DNA from: Glandiceps talaboti
Taxonomy: Eukaryota; Hemichordata; Enteropneusta; Spengelidae
Assembly (NCBI RefSeq): GCF_964340395.1
Contig: NC_135568.1
Location: forward strand, 2,576,501 to 2,640,500
Length of the DNA: 64,000 nt
Direction of reading: 5' to 3'
Positions 11,528 through 24,012 of the stretch are shown piece by piece. Within the stretch, counting starts at the first letter, position 1; the number at the start of each line of letters is the position of its first letter. The position numbers were made by a program, and so were the translations under genes. Under the pieces are notes generated by a model that was not told the origin of the DNA, did no database searches, and worked only from the letters and a program-made list of their open reading frames with translations.

Positions 11528-11805
11528 AATACGCTGATCTTCTTGATCATTTTGACCCTCTAGCATGAGGTAAAATATGCTATTAGAGGTACTGAGAATA
11601 AGTCGACCTTCTTGTTCTATTTTGACACTCTAGCATGAGGTAAAATATGCTATTAGAAGTACTGTGAATAAGCGACCTTCTTGTTCTATTTTGACCCTCT
11701 AGCATGAGGTAAAATGCTATGACAGGGGTTGAGATAATTAAGTCAACATTCTTGTTCTATTTTGACCCTCTAGCATGAGGTGAAATACTATGGCAGGTGC
11801 TGAGA
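11528..11805. repeat. Four-copy tandem repeat, about 68 bp
   Basis: Four copies of a unit containing CTTCTTGTTCTATTTTGACC, CTCTAGCATGAGGTAAAATA and TGCTATTAGAGGTACTGAGAA. Copies are 80-95% alike by eye. No coding frame. Confidence 0.88.
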
Positions 11806-12310
11806 ATTACATGTAGTTTTCACTACTTCTACTGTACTACAAATCACTTTCTGTATTACATCAGTGACATTTTCTACACAGAAATTGCAATGATGCGCTG
11901 ACTAAAATAGATGTCTATTATATAGTAATCTAATTGTCATGGCAATATCTATTCCAATTGATATTAATTACCCCACAGCACTTTCATTTCTACCCAGTAA
12001 TGTCTGACTAATCTTAACTGAGCTACAGTCAATTTGTTAGCTGTCTATTATATTTTACATTTCAATCATGAAAATAATTACAATTTTCTTATTATATTGT
12101 TTTGTACAAATGATGTGATTTAGCGTTCACATGATGAGTCAGAGATGACATCATGAGTGAAGACTATTATCTTTTGAAATAAAAGTGTGGAAAAGAGTAA
12201 CGTGATGATCATGGCTTTTGAAAAGGTTAGTCTTAATGGTTTAAAAACACACAGAAAAAATGACGTGTGTTACTTTTTTTGTTTACCACATTATAACATA
12301 TATCATGGAG

Positions 12311-12720
12311 TGATGACGGGCAGATGGTTAGAGTGGCTGGCTTTGTATCTACAGCTTGCAGGTTGTGGAGTCATGATGGTTGAATGGTTAGAGTGGCTGG
12401 CTTTGTATCTGCAGCTCGCAGGTTAGAGCCCCATTGCTGCTATTTGTTTCTGAATGGCAAAAGTCCTTGGGCAAGATTTGAACCACGACTGTGCCTCAAT
12501 CAACTCTGCTGTATAATTGGGGATCTGGTAGAATAGAGGTTGTAATGTGAATGCTTTAATCCTATGCACTTATAAAGGCTGCAATGGATTGTATGCTCCC
12601 CAGGGAGTTGAGGAAGTAAAGGGACGTTGTGCCACTATAGATCCATGCCATGGATAATAATTGTATTTGAGCACAAAGTGGGAAAGCGCTATATAAAGAC
12701 TAACATTATTATCATTATAA
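12311..12720 (+). mobile_element. tRNA-derived SINE with duplicated head
   Basis: A tRNA-like head carries an A-box-like TGGTTAGAGTGGCTGG and a B-box-like GGTTAGAGCCCC (consensus GGTTCGANNCC, one mismatch). The head is partly duplicated: a first copy at about 12,316-12,365 lacks a usable B box, and the second runs at about 12,374-12,432. The body includes CCTTGGGCAAGATTTGAACC, and the 3' end is AAGCGCTATATAAAGAC followed by ATTATTATC repeats, the tail style of many marine invertebrate SINEs. SINEs are transcribed by RNA polymerase III and moved by a partner LINE. No clear target duplication was found by eye. Confidence 0.75.
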
Positions 12721-12799
12721 TATCACATAAAATTACATCATGTAATGTTACATTGTATTATTAGAATGTATTATTTATATTATATCATATTTATACCAT

Positions 12800-13140
12800 G
12801 CACGAGCCAAGCTGAACAAAAAATATGAAATACATACTCTGGTTATCATGACAACATGCATCTATGTCATAACAACTCCTGTCTTAATAACGTCACTGGA
12901 TCTGCTGTGTTTGAAATATGAGTCAAACTGTTCAAAATTGCCATTACTTTCCCCTATTTTTCTTTGATATTACTGGCGCTGGTATAATTATGTTATTCTC
13001 GAATATTTTCTTCATTCAGCTGGAAATTACTCGTGACCTAAGGGTTGTCACTATGAGTCTAGTAACTTATAGTGACAAAGGCCTCGTAAGTCACTCGTTG
13101 CTGAACAAAAGAAAATTTTTGGGAATAACATCTAAATATA
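12800..13140 (+). repeat. Dispersed repeat family C, copy 1
   Basis: GAGCCAAGCTGAACAAAAAA, GCATCTATGTCATAACAACT, GTTTGAAATATGAGTCAAAC, TTCATTCAGCTGGAAATTAC and ACTTATAGTGACAAAGGCC occur in the same order at 20,225-20,560. The 3' part is shared with 38,760-38,905 and 62,340-62,425. The overlapping 114-codon ORF is a by-product. Confidence 0.8.
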
Positions 13141-13266
13141 TTGTATTATGTTATGTTATGTTATATTATATTTTATCACATTATATACTACATTATATTG
13201 TTGCATATTATTATATAATTATACTATATCAAAGGGAAAGTGGTCAAGCAACAGCTTTGTAGTTTG

Positions 13267-13540
13267 TATTTAATCTATCTCCCTTTTGATTGGCCAGATA
13301 AAAGCTAGCCTTTATCTCGCTTTGATTGGCTGAACAACAACTTTGCATTTCCCATAAAAAACTTTTGATTGGCCAAACAACAACTTTGTAGTTTGCATAA
13401 AATGTATCTCTCTATTGATTGGCTGAACAACAACTTTGCATTTTGCATAAAACCTACCTCCCTTTTGATTGGCAAAAAAACTAATTTGCATTTTGCATAC
13501 AATGTATCTTTTGATTGGCTGAGAACAACAAATATGTCTT
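13267..13540. repeat. Tandem array of GATTGGCTGAACAACAACTT units
   Basis: Six copies of a unit of about 36-50 bp. Each carries ATTGG (inverted CCAAT) at 13,289, 13,325, 13,368, 13,418, 13,468 and 13,514, followed by AACAACTTTGCATTTTGCAT and CTATCTCCCTTTT. Opposed ORFs on both strands are artefacts of the repeat. Confidence 0.88.
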
Positions 13541-13850
13541 ACTACATTTGTACCAAGAACTAAGTTACACTACTCAAAGTTTTGTTTTCAGCTTTGAATA
13601 GCAAAATGTCCATATCTGATTTACTGAACAATTTACACTTTTATTCATAATTATCTCAGCTCTACTGAAGATATCACACTCCTTTAATCAGGAATGGTTT
13701 GAATATTGCTTAAATAAAGACTGAAAATCAAGACAAAAGTTTACATTGGTATTCTCATTACCTCGAAACTCTCGACATAATACTTCCAGAAATTCAAATT
13801 ACAAATTGAGAGTTGGTAGTCTATCAGTTTCATTTCCCTGGGTATTTTAC

Positions 13851-13942
13851 AAGACTTTCCGTCTGGAATTATGGTACAACGTCTTACAAATTTCACACCT
13901 TTCTAGAAGATTTCCCTTCTTACTGATGATAAGCTTTTGGAC
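13851..13942 (-). CDS. Candidate internal exon (minus strand)
   Basis: 92 nt on the minus strand after a TTGCTGCTGTAAG acceptor-like site. It encodes 30 residues starting VQKLIISKKGNLLERCEICK, with a CxxC pair, and ends with two bases before a weak GTAAAA donor. If read through, the next codon is TAA, so it could instead be a terminal exon. Start phase 0 fits the first exon at 26.04 kb, and the trailing phase fits the exon at 10,289-10,445. It carries several CpGs in a depleted block. The plus strand is also open for 80 codons here. No family recognised. Confidence 0.28.
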
Positions 13943-14094
13943 CTTACAGCAGCAATGCTATAAATGTAAGCTGATCAGACATTGGTAGTTGTATAAAAAA
14001 CATAGCTTAAAATGATCATGAGTAATGGATATTTATTTTGGATTTATAAAGTCTGTAAAATATAAAACTACTGTTTTCATACCTGGATTTTAAT

Positions 14095-14550
14095 CCTAAT
14101 TAATCCAAAGTGAGCTTACATAGAATACACCCTGGGACCAACTTCTCTGAAAATTCACATTTTTCAATTCAAGTTTTTCAAACTTTGCCATGTACGCTTA
14201 TATATTCCTGGCCCTTTTGAAATAATAAAGGAAATATTGGGCTTTCACTATCTTGTTTTCAACAATATTAGATTTTCCTAAACAGTTAACAAAGTATTCA
14301 GCGGCCATAGTGGATTCGGTGGCCATATTGGATTCTACGGCCATATTGGATTCTACGGCCATATTGGATTCTACAGCCATATTGGATTCTAAATGGCTAC
14401 ATTTTGATATCATTTTGACCTTTATTTTAAAAAATTTGTAATATGTCCCTGGAGTTTTTTTGATTGATTTTGATGAGGAGTAGATTTGCGTTTTCTTGAA
14501 CAATTACAGCTAAAGTTTTAAGAGGTGTATTTCCGAGGCACAAAACGTGT
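14095..14550 (+). repeat. Dispersed repeat family G, copy 2, with internal 18-bp array
   Basis: Shares ACCCTGGGACCAACTTCTCT, TTTGCCATGTACG, TTGAAATAATAAAGG and CATTTTGACCTTTATTTTAA with the copies at 5.5 and 50 kb. At 14,301-14,395 the GGCCATATTGGATTCTAC unit (18 bp) is repeated about five times. Both strands are open across it only because the unit length is a multiple of three. Confidence 0.75.
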
Positions 14551-15039
14551 GAAGTCATTTTCAGTCACCCATCAAAACTCATCTTGCAATTGAAAATAAG
14601 ATAATAAATATAGATTTACATGTAGAATCGCGTAGGAACCTGACAAACCAGGAATACAAAATAGAGACTTGACCAACAGGGACAAAATAAATGAGTTAAC
14701 AGAAAATGTCATTTGAATGTAAGATGAAAATGGAATGTATGTGGCGTCCTGGGAGGTTACCTGTTGTCCCTGGTGTAATCAAACACAAATTACACTTTTA
14801 CAACTACTGCTTAGTGGTTACAAGGGTGATATTACGTATCAAGATTCCTGTTTCTTAATTGACTCATTTCTGTGATCTATGGTAATGTAGAAGAAGAATA
14901 TCAGAAGTTGATCAGGTGTAGAAAGTTAAACAGGACACTAATAAGAAATGTGAGTATGCTGGATATTTTAAAGTGAAGCAATCTTCAGATTCATACTCGC
15001 TTGTCTTTGAATTCCATGCTATGAAAACGTATCATGGTA

Positions 15040-15376
15040 CTAGACGCTTGAATAAAACTGTTTCTGAGCAGAAATTTACATGATTTATGATTGACCCTTT
15101 CCCCAAGTGAACTCTGAGACATATTCATGTAAATATAAGCCGATCGACTTCAACGTGGGGGTCGGAACTGCTGATGTGGAAAAGCTAAGTGATTGCGACA
15201 TGGCAGATACTTATTGAATAAAACTGCTTCTGATGAGCGGAAACTTATATGACTTATGATTGACCCCTACATCAACCAAACTCAGCACTTTATCATGCAA
15301 ACAAGGTGACCCAAACATGGTGGTCAAAACTGATGATGAGGTAGCCAGGCTTAATGACTGTGACATGGTGCATTGT
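15040..15376. repeat. Two-copy tandem duplication, about 168 bp
   Basis: Copies at about 15,044-15,208 and 15,209-15,376 share TTGAATAAAACTG, GAAACTTATATGACTTATGA, TTGACCC and a GTGACATGG block. They are about 70% alike by eye. Confidence 0.7.
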
Positions 15377-15379
15377 GTT

Positions 15380-16478
15380 TGTTAACAAATAAAATGCATG
15401 TCACTGACCACACATATCTGATAACAACTGAACTTTCACCTTTCAAGTATGAAACAGTCCAGTAATTAATCCCCCTCATTAAATTAAAGTCCCATTTTAT
15501 CCTAACCCCCAAATTTTCCTGTGTTGACTTACAGGATTATTTTGTTTCTGTTTACTGATAGGCCAGTGACAGTGACAATCAACTTGGGTGGATGCTAACA
15601 CCGTAAAAATAGAGTGTCAGCCTTTAAAGGTTAAACGATAAAATGTATACACTCTAGCACTTAGATGCTTGTATACAATGTGTAATTAAAGTAGAACAAA
15701 TACAACAATAAAACTTACAATGTACATGTAATAAATAGTGATATCTACTGTACAATGTATGCAACTTCACATTTAAGACATCAAATTCAAGTTCTACCTG
15801 ACAGATATTACATTTACAGATGGACTATCCAAATCAAAAGACAAGTCTTCACGAATGACACCCTAGCCCCCACCCCTCACTACCACCATTATAATGTACA
15901 AACACACCTTATGCTCCAAGATCTTTTCTCAGGTAAATTAGAATGAAAATGACATCATCACCACAACAGTCTTGTGTATTTGTTTGTTTGTTTGTTTGTT
16001 TTTATTTAAACTCAATAAATTGTTGAGCCAAAGGCTCTTCTCACACAATACAATGTCGAGTAAAAAATTTGTCCTTCAAACTTCAATGTCATCACTTGTA
16101 ATGATCTTGTCTTTAGAACAGAATAGACAGTGATCAGTTTATACTTGATCAACTTAATGCATGACGTCACAAATTGCTTCAAATTTGAGTTGAGGTTGCC
16201 CAACTACATGTAGGAACACCTGTACTATTCAAGTTGCTGAAATTGAAGAAGACTAATTCAGCTTTAACACTTATGTGCACCAATCAGGTGAAGATGATAT
16301 TTGTGACTTTTATCTCGGTGTAATCAATATTTTCAATATTCTTTTGACAAAGTTCACCTTCATACAGGTGCAGCAGGTGTAGTCCAAGTACAACCTTATA
16401 ATATACAGTATTATCCAATTGTAATTAAAATAGCCATTAATTAAGTTAGCCTTTGATCTGATCTGGTCTGCTCTGGCA
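15380..16478. other. No gene seen; short (TTTG)n at 15,978-16,001
   Basis: CpG-poor sequence with a small (TTTG)n tract. A 63-codon plus ORF ending at a TCAG|GTAAAT site near 15,932 could be an exon, but it has no recognisable acceptor or domain. A TTTAAACTCAATAAATTG motif beside the (TTTG)n recurs near 49.78 kb. Confidence 0.4.
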
Positions 16479-16852
16479 CAACAAAAAAATTGTGTGGTTC
16501 AGATTACATTCAATTCTAGAATAGGTGGGGTAGGTAGATTTTCAATTTATTTTTAAATTTTATTTTTCATATATTATGAGTGTCTAGTTCAGGTGGTTAT
16601 GTTTTCCGTTGTTTTCCATATGGTCTCTGTCTTATTGGTTTCTTCTCATCAGATGTACAACCATTACAGATTGGAAGAACAGTTTCATATTGAATTTTGA
16701 AGCTGATGTCATCCACTATTTCTTGTGAGACTTCACGATTTTCGCGATTTTATTATATTTTTTCTCGAATATGTAAAAAAACTTTAGGGTTGGTGTGAAA
16801 AACTAGGTGGGGTCAGGTAACTGGAACCGAACAACTTTTTTTTATTAGGCCT
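16479..16852 (+). mobile_element. Inverted-repeat element T, copy 1
   Basis: About 370 bp. One end reads AAAAAAATTGTGTGGTTC with a GATTAC block. The other reads GGTAACTGGAACCGAACAAC then TTTATTAGGCCT, which is an imperfect inverted repeat of the first. The interior has ATAGGTGGGGTAGGTAGATT and CAGATTGGAAGAACAGTTTC. Four copies occur in the window. With terminal inverted repeats and no ORF it resembles a MITE. The 5' AGGCCT end is eroded in this copy. Confidence 0.68.
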
Positions 16853-17019
16853 CAAGAAGGAATGGCAGTTCACTTTAAAATACAACTACAATGACATTGT
16901 ACAGTCAGGAAATATCAATAGAGACAGGACATCAAACAACTAAAAGGACAAACCAATACTTTTAGAGTCTTTCTTTTATCAATATAAACAGGGAGAAACA
17001 GGGAGAGACATATGTACTA

Positions 17020-17690
17020 CAGACAGACAGACAGACAGACAGACAACACATACATTACAATGTAGAAAGTAAATCAAATACATTATAACAAAACATACAC
17101 ACACAAACACTAACAGATTGGCATGCCTATACAGACATGCAAATATATCCTTTCCAATCCATCTTTCTTGTTGCTATGACATCATGGATTAAACCACCAC
17201 AAACAGATGTGAATATTCAATCTTCCAAGATTTTAAAAACATACATAAGATACAGGAATGCCACAAGATCCATCTAAATGCCAATACCACCCTCGTCAGA
17301 ACCTTCCAGTCATAGTCCCTGGTGGACCAATTTTGGAAGTGAAAGACACCCTTCAGACACAAAGTACACCACCCTTCAGACAGAAAGTAACAGACACAGA
17401 CTAAGAAATACATAGACAGACTGGCAGGCAGACAGACAGACAGACAGACAGACAGATAGACACATACAGACAGATAGATAGACAGACAGACAGACACCGA
17501 TTGATAGACAGAGACAGACAGACAGACATACGCCTAGATAGACAGACATATAGACAGAGACAGAGAGACAGATAGACAGACAGAGAGGCAAAGTGATAGA
17601 CAGAGACAGAGACAGACATACGCCTAGATAGACAGACAGACAGACAGACAGAGATAGTGACACAGACATACAGACAGACTGACACGTATA
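17020..17690. repeat. (ACAG)n/(ATAG)n microsatellites
   Basis: A short (ACAG)n at 17,020-17,044 and a longer impure ACAG/ATAG/AGAG tract at about 17,424-17,690. Three overlapping Cys/Leu/Ser/Val ORFs on the minus strand are repeat translations and not genes. The 380 bp between them show nothing else. Confidence 0.93.
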
Positions 17691-18328
17691 CACTAATGAA
17701 GTTCTTTAATATCTAGTAACACTATAATCTAGTATGCTAAAACTAGTTCTGATCATCATTACAGTTAGTCTAAAAGAGGTCTCAATCCCTACAGGGGTTT
17801 AGCCAGGGGCTTTGAACATGACAACTTCATCTGTATCTCTTTATACTTGAGAAATTCAATCTCGTTTTCCTATAAAAGGACATCCATCACATTTATTCAA
17901 TGATGTTGAAAATTAAACCTGCACTCCCAAGACACTGGCCATAATGACAAGACGAGATGAAAGCTTCCAAGTAATGTCTGTATCCTGCAGTAAGGAAATA
18001 ATACACACACCTTATTTGATCAGTTGAATAATAGCTAAAATGATGAGAAACCTGGTGATAAAGTCATCAATTTCTTACTGCTTTATACAACTTTACATAT
18101 CTGTCATCTCAGGTGTCATTTTTCAACAACATAAATGGTTGACACTAATACTGTGATAACCCTAGCTAGGGTTGTAAAACCTCTGATATCTGTAAGTAAA
18201 GAATCTGATAATATCAGCACAATTTTGTATAGGGTCCCTCTGGAACTACGTGTACATGTACAGCAAATGTTACCTGCTTGTTGCCTGCCCTCAACATAAT
18301 ACAATGCATGACTGTATTAATTAAGTTA

Positions 18329-18704
18329 TTAGGCCTAATAAAAAAATTGTGTGGTTCCGATTACGCTCAATTATAAAATAGGTGGGGTAGGTAGATTTTT
18401 TATATCATTTTTTTTTCATGTGTGTGTCTAGTTCAGGTTTTCCACTGTTTTCCAAATGGTCTATGTGTTATTTCTTTCTCCCTATCAGATGTACATCCAT
18501 TTGAGATTGGAAGAACAGTTTTATATTGTCTTTTTAAGCTGATGTCAGTTTCCGCATCCACTATTTCTCATGAAACTTCAAATTTTTTGCGATTTTATTA
18601 TTTTTTTCTCGATTTTTTATGTAAAAAAAAAGTTTAGAGTCAGCAGTGAAAATCAAGGTTGGGTCGGGTAACCGGAATCAAACAATTATTTCTTTTAGGC
18701 CTAA
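18329..18704 (+). mobile_element. Inverted-repeat element T, copy 2 (best ends)
   Basis: Both ends are intact: TTAGGCCTAATAAAAAAATT with TGTGTGGTTCCGATTAC on the left, and GGTAACCGGAATCAAACAAT then TTCTTTTAGGCCTAA on the right. They form imperfect terminal inverted repeats of about 35 bp. The interior lacks coding capacity. It lies 1.5 kb from copy 1 in the same orientation. Confidence 0.75.
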
Positions 18705-20224
18705 GGGTGACACTACTTAATTATATTTTTCTCATGACCTGACCAACCTTTTATTTCTTCAATCTGGTAAAACAATTTTAAAATTATGCCCTCTATGGCA
18801 GGATTAGGAAGAAATCACAACATCATTGATTGTATGATGACAAACCCCACAAGCATGTATCTGAGAGAAATGTATTGTTTATTGATGAAATTTTGGAACT
18901 TCAATGAAACAAAAGGTTCAAAGTTTCCTTTTGACTTTATAGTCATTTCTAAGTCATTCAGAATGTTAAAATATGACTATAAAATGAAAGCATCACCAAC
19001 GTGTAAACAATCATTAACTTTAAAAAAAAAAATTTAATCTTAACCGAATGACTTACTTATCATTTTTACTGTGTTAAAACAAGAAGCACAGACTTAAGTT
19101 CAGGTGCTCTAATCAATACATGACATGTGTTCTGAAGTTTGCAGGATAAAATCTACTTTTGTCCAGTGTACTTAAACCTCTCTAGCTCCTTTTCTTCTTC
19201 TTGAAGAATATCTATGTCTGAGTGTACATTGTTTCTTTATTTATAAGTCTCTTTACCATTTTGTCTGAGGCAAGGTCAGCTTATGTAGGATTTTGTCCAC
19301 TCATTCCTAGAGTTTCTTTATCTTAATCACAGCTCACAACAGCTTTACAATCAAACATAATTATCTTTAAGTCTGTCTTTTTCAGTCTAGTGAACACTCA
19401 ATGCACATGGGATACAGTATTCATTATGTACATAATGTAGAATGCTGAAATAAACTTTTTTAAACTTTTGCCTGTTACATCAACCTATTCTCAGTTACAA
19501 TAAATACAAGTAATCTGGGATCTCCATATAAATTTTTGATATAGAGTTCAATATTATATCAAAATTTAGTCATTTTAGAATCCAACATTGCCACCAAATA
19601 CAGTGTTAACTCTGGTAAAGTAAAAGACTGATGTTTCCTTGAAAACAAGATAGCAAACACCCAAGTTTATTTTATCATTTCTAAAAAGGATAATGAACAA
19701 GCTTTCATATGAAAAGAAAGCATTTATACGCCATCCTGCCAGCTGGGCAGGGTGTCTGTATTGTCCCGTATGTGCCATATACTATCACTTTTATATATGC
19801 ATTACAAACTCCTACACAAAACAAGGGCAATAGACAACACACTTGCATGTTTAGCCATGGATGAAGAAACTAACAGCAAAATCTTACACATTTAATGACA
19901 TCCACTGTAACACCTCAGTGATTTCATACAGTTTGTATTAGTCTAACACTCCTGACAATCACCGCCGGAATTTTAAGTACACAGGGATATAATCTATGTA
20001 ATCCCAAAGCTTTAACTTAAATAAAATTACTTTCAATAATTTCAGAGGTAAGATACATGTATTTCTATTCTCCATTATACATATGGTAACAACTGCTATC
20101 TTGTAATTTTGATTTTCTCTCTGAGCAAGGTAACATATTCAGTCAAGTACAAAAGAACACAGAGCCCATTGTTCCCTCACAGTAATATGGATACTGGGCC
20201 CTCTTGTATTGTTCCTACACAAGT
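18705..20224. other. No gene seen
   Basis: CpG is extremely rare here (2 in 18,721-19,320). ORFs of 67-83 codons lack motifs. A fragment near 19,640-19,760 (AACAAGCTTTCATATG) recalls dispersed family G in reverse. Confidence 0.4.
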
Positions 20225-20560
20225 AGGAACAGCCAAGTTGAACAAAAAAATATGGAATTTACACCCTGGTCATTGTACTTCATGACAACACGCATCTATG
20301 TCATGACAATGCGTGTCTACATCACTGGTTCTGCTGTGTTCCAAATATGAGTCAAAACATTCAAAATTGTAAAACTTCCCCCAAATTTTCTTTGATATTA
20401 TCGGCGATGATATATTGTTATTTGCCAATATTTTTCTTCATTCAGCTGGTAAATACTTGTGACCTCATCTAGCAACTCATAGTGACAAAGCCCCCTTACG
20501 TCTCTCATATTTTCCTTGAACGAAGAAAAATATTGGGTAATAAAAGTAAAATACTTACTT
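20225..20560 (+). repeat. Dispersed repeat family C, copy 2
   Basis: Parallel to the copy at 12.8-13.1 kb across its length. It also keeps a 3' hairpin (CTCATATTTTCCTTGAACGA then AGAAAAATATTGGG) that recurs at 38.9 and 62.4 kb. Confidence 0.8.
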
Positions 20561-22189
20561 CAAATAATGAGGTAAGAATCTAGTAATTTGATTACAAGTT
20601 GGGGAGGGGGTGGGGGGCAATGTGAAGCTATTACAAGGTTGTCACTGATTGGAAAACATACATATACTTTATCTCTCATTAACAGATTTGCATGTTGCTT
20701 TTGTTTGTTAACCAATCAGAATGAACCTTATAATGCACTTCACATTATCTGTCCAACATTGCCATATGAAAGCTTGTTCCTTCATCTTTAGGATTGACGC
20801 CCCTTCCAAGCCCCTAAACAGGCTACTTGACATACACCATGTATTTTCCTGTATAATTGCATACCAATGACTGGTTAGAACTGTTGTATCTAATGTGTAT
20901 TTGATTGAAAACAAAATTAATGCATTATACAGACACACAGACACTTTTCATGAATTTTATAAATAAGTGTCCACACTATCTCATCATACCGATTACATGT
21001 ATTTCTTAACCATCACTATGGTATTTCCTAAAAAAATCAAAATTTTGAAGAGAAAGTTTTTTTGAATTTGTTACAATTTCAAGCAGCTTAGAACCTTTGT
21101 TGACCTTGACAAAGTTCTCTTAATAGCCAGACAAATATATATCTAGTCAAAATTAAAATAAAAGTTAATTCTCAGCAAAAGCTACACAGTTTGCGTGAAA
21201 AAGCCCACTTCGAGATGCAAGAGTTAGTCAAAACTACTACTAATTTTTGTAGTCAATTATTGTGCATGTACAGCAAGAATTAGGTTATGTTAGATGTCGC
21301 TAAACTGTTAATTGTTATCACTATATCATGCAAACATATGATGAAGAATGTATATCTCTGAATTATACATTAAAGGCATCACGTCTAATGTCGGTACTAC
21401 ACATCAAGAGTACTGCACCAGACCTGTAATTACACACACCATGAGGTGCTGCCCTTGTCAGGAAATGACTTCTTGTTTTAGAAATATTCCACTGAGATGA
21501 TCATTTGAATGTTTCACTACTTCAGCAACAACATTTGTAATCTGTATGTAAACAGAGTAACGCTAATCGCTAAATGGAATCTACAAACATATGCAGAAAC
21601 TTAATTGTTTTTTCTCCTCCACTCTTTCCAGTAATGCATCCCAATTAACTTATATGCAACTTGCAACAGTCTTAGAAGGATTTTCAATATCTGTCTTGTA
21701 ATGGGTATATCGCAGTCTAATGCAACCTATTCACCAATACAGAGTTTTCATCTCACATTAATATCCACTGCAATCCTCAGAATCTGAGCGGCTGCATTTA
21801 CGTGATAACGTTTTCAAATAAAAATGATTAAAATCGATTAAATATATCATTTGTTGTTTTAATGTGTTAAATCTGAATAATAATAATGTTGTGGATTATG
21901 ATGCACAAACATAAGTTTGGAGCATATGTCAAATATGTGAGTTTTCACTTTTTTGAATGCAAACAGATCATTTTGAAACTAATCCACTTTCAGCTGCATT
22001 TTCAAATTGTTGTGTTTCCATGTGAATTGTTGGCATCTCCATGTAAACAGGAAGTACAAACAAAACAATTACGTTTTTATTTCAAAATGGCATACAGGAC
22101 AGTTCTATCTTATCATACTACACTTGCTTTTTGAAAAAAATACACCAAACTTTCACTGGAAACAGTTAATTGCTTGTTATTAGCTGAAC
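20561..22189. other. No gene seen
   Basis: AT-rich CpG-poor sequence with a G-run at about 20,600-20,618 and a family G fragment near 20,755-20,800 (TTGCCATATGAAAGCTTG). No supported exon. Confidence 0.4.
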
Positions 22190-22710
22190 TGAACTGTCTA
22201 CTACTGGTCATTGATGGCACTGTGTACACTGGATTGATGTCTATGTGAAAACATTCAACAGTACATGATCTGAAATGTTATACTTGTGTCTAATTTATCA
22301 CTCCAAAGTAAAATATACCTGTCCAATCTTTATGTGAAGCGTTTCAATTTTCCAAGTTAGCGGTAGCTGAATTACCTGAGTGTCTACCCCTAGTTAATGT
22401 TGGCACTGTGTACACTGGATTGATGTCTATGTGAAAACATTCGACAGTATCATAACCTGAAATGTCATACTTGTGTCTAATTTACCACTCCAAAGTAAAA
22501 TATACCTGTCCAAATCTTTATGTGAAGCGTTTCAATTCTCCAAGTTAGCGGTAGCTTAGCCTGAATTACCTGTCTACCACTTATAGCCAATGATTGCACT
22601 CTTTACACTGGATTGATGTCTATGATGTGAAAACATTCCAAAGATCCCCATTACATGGATTGAAATGACATTCTTGTTTCTGATTTACCATTCCAAAGTG
22701 ACAATATTTC
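22190..22710. repeat. Three-copy tandem repeat, about 185 bp
   Basis: Copies share CACTGGATTGATGTCTATGT, GAAAACATTC, TTGTGTCTAATTTACCACTC, AAAGTAAAATATACCTGTCC and TATGTGAAGCGTTTCAATT. The first two are about 90% alike, and the third is diverged and truncated. Confidence 0.85.
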
Positions 22711-23916
22711 ACTGTCTAATTCCAAATAAACATTCTGAATTATTCAAACTGTATGATTCACGAGAGACTGATAGGGTTGATCAATCCATAAATAGAAATT
22801 CAACAAAATAAATACCTCAAAATAAGAAAACTTTCATGGAAAAAAGTTTCAGTGCTAGCCTATTTGGGTGTAGTATTGTGTATAGCTCTCTGATCAATTG
22901 CCTTTTAACACAACTTTCTGTACAAAGAGGAAACATGTAATGTGGTCACTACAAGTGGGCAGGCTGGAGGCATGGAGGGAGATCATCTAAGAGAAGGATC
23001 CCTACTTTGAGGTTATTTTGATTTGATATGTGTGTGTGGAATGGGGCAGCGGGTCACTTTGAAATTGCTGGTGTTGATTGTGGACCCCCCACCCCCCCAC
23101 AAAGTGGCTGAAAACAATGTGTCCATCATTACACAGCTCAGTAGCTGATTATTAGAACAGAAGAGATTGAAAGGCTTCTCTTAACAGCTATTTGTTTCTA
23201 TGTCTCAAATTTGAAAACACATTGTCTTGAATTCCATCAGTTGATGCCAGACTCATTAAATAGATATAAATTGATGAGACCCGGTGATGAACCTAACCCC
23301 TTCAATTGTCAATGACGTCGACTACTCAACAATAAGGGCAGTCTAGCTTACTTACTTCCACATTTCTCATGATCCAACCTACTCTACATTTCTTGTCAAT
23401 GGATTAAAAAAAATAATCAACACCCTCTACTGGCAGGATTAGAAAAAAAATCACATCACAGATGTACATACTTATAAATATCACACATTCTAAACTATTA
23501 GAAAGGAAAATTTGTACATGTATAGTAGGTATACTTTTCTATTTCTCTTAATTACACGTACACTCTCTCATTAGTCTTCAACTTACATGTCACTCTAAAA
23601 AAAACATACATCAATCTGTCACTACCATGATTGGAAACGTATCTCCTTACTTTATAGACAACAGCCAAATAATCCACAACCTAATTACTACTATTTTCAC
23701 TGTTTGCAAATGTCTGTGATCAGAACATCGTTGTATCAGTGATGGACAATAGGGAACTTGCAATCCAGACTGAGCATGCTCAGACACAAAGGACTATGGG
23801 ATTATCTGAGGTTATCGTATTACCTAATCTGGAGCTACCGATAAAATAAGTTTAGGTATATTTTCAGTAACATTTGCCAGTTTGACATAAACTGGGAGAG
23901 GATATACTATGATAGT
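22711..23916. other. No gene seen
   Basis: CpG-poor sequence with a C-run (about 23,085-23,100). No supported exon, RNA gene or element. Confidence 0.4.
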
Positions 23917-24012
23917 CTGTAATTAAGATACGCTGTGACGGGGTGCCCTCATATATTCGTCGAGAGGAGAACGGTGAGGGCGGAACGGCATGACATATCT
24001 TACAGCCTAGGA
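23917..24012. mobile_element. Foldback element F, copy 1
   Basis: Left arm AGTCTGTAATTAAGATACGC then TGTGACGGGGTGCCCTCA. The right arm is its imperfect reverse complement, GTGAGGGCGGAACGGCATGA then CATATCTTACAGCCTAG. About 95 bp, with a small unpaired centre. It is CpG-rich inside a CpG-poor block, so it may be a recent insertion. MITE-like. Confidence 0.7.

Noticed and set aside
13746-13988. 80-codon plus-strand ORF
   Set aside because: It overlaps the minus-strand exon candidate, has no domain, and the minus reading has better phase agreement with its neighbours.
15222-15250. CTGATGAG...GGAAAC as a second hammerhead core
   Set aside because: CTGATGA and GAAAC are separated by only three bases, so no stem II can form, and the tandem partner copy lacks the core. 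Treated as chance.
16640-16660. ATCTGATGAGAAGAAACC (minus) in element T as a hammerhead core
   Set aside because: No stem II between the core boxes and the other three copies do not keep it.
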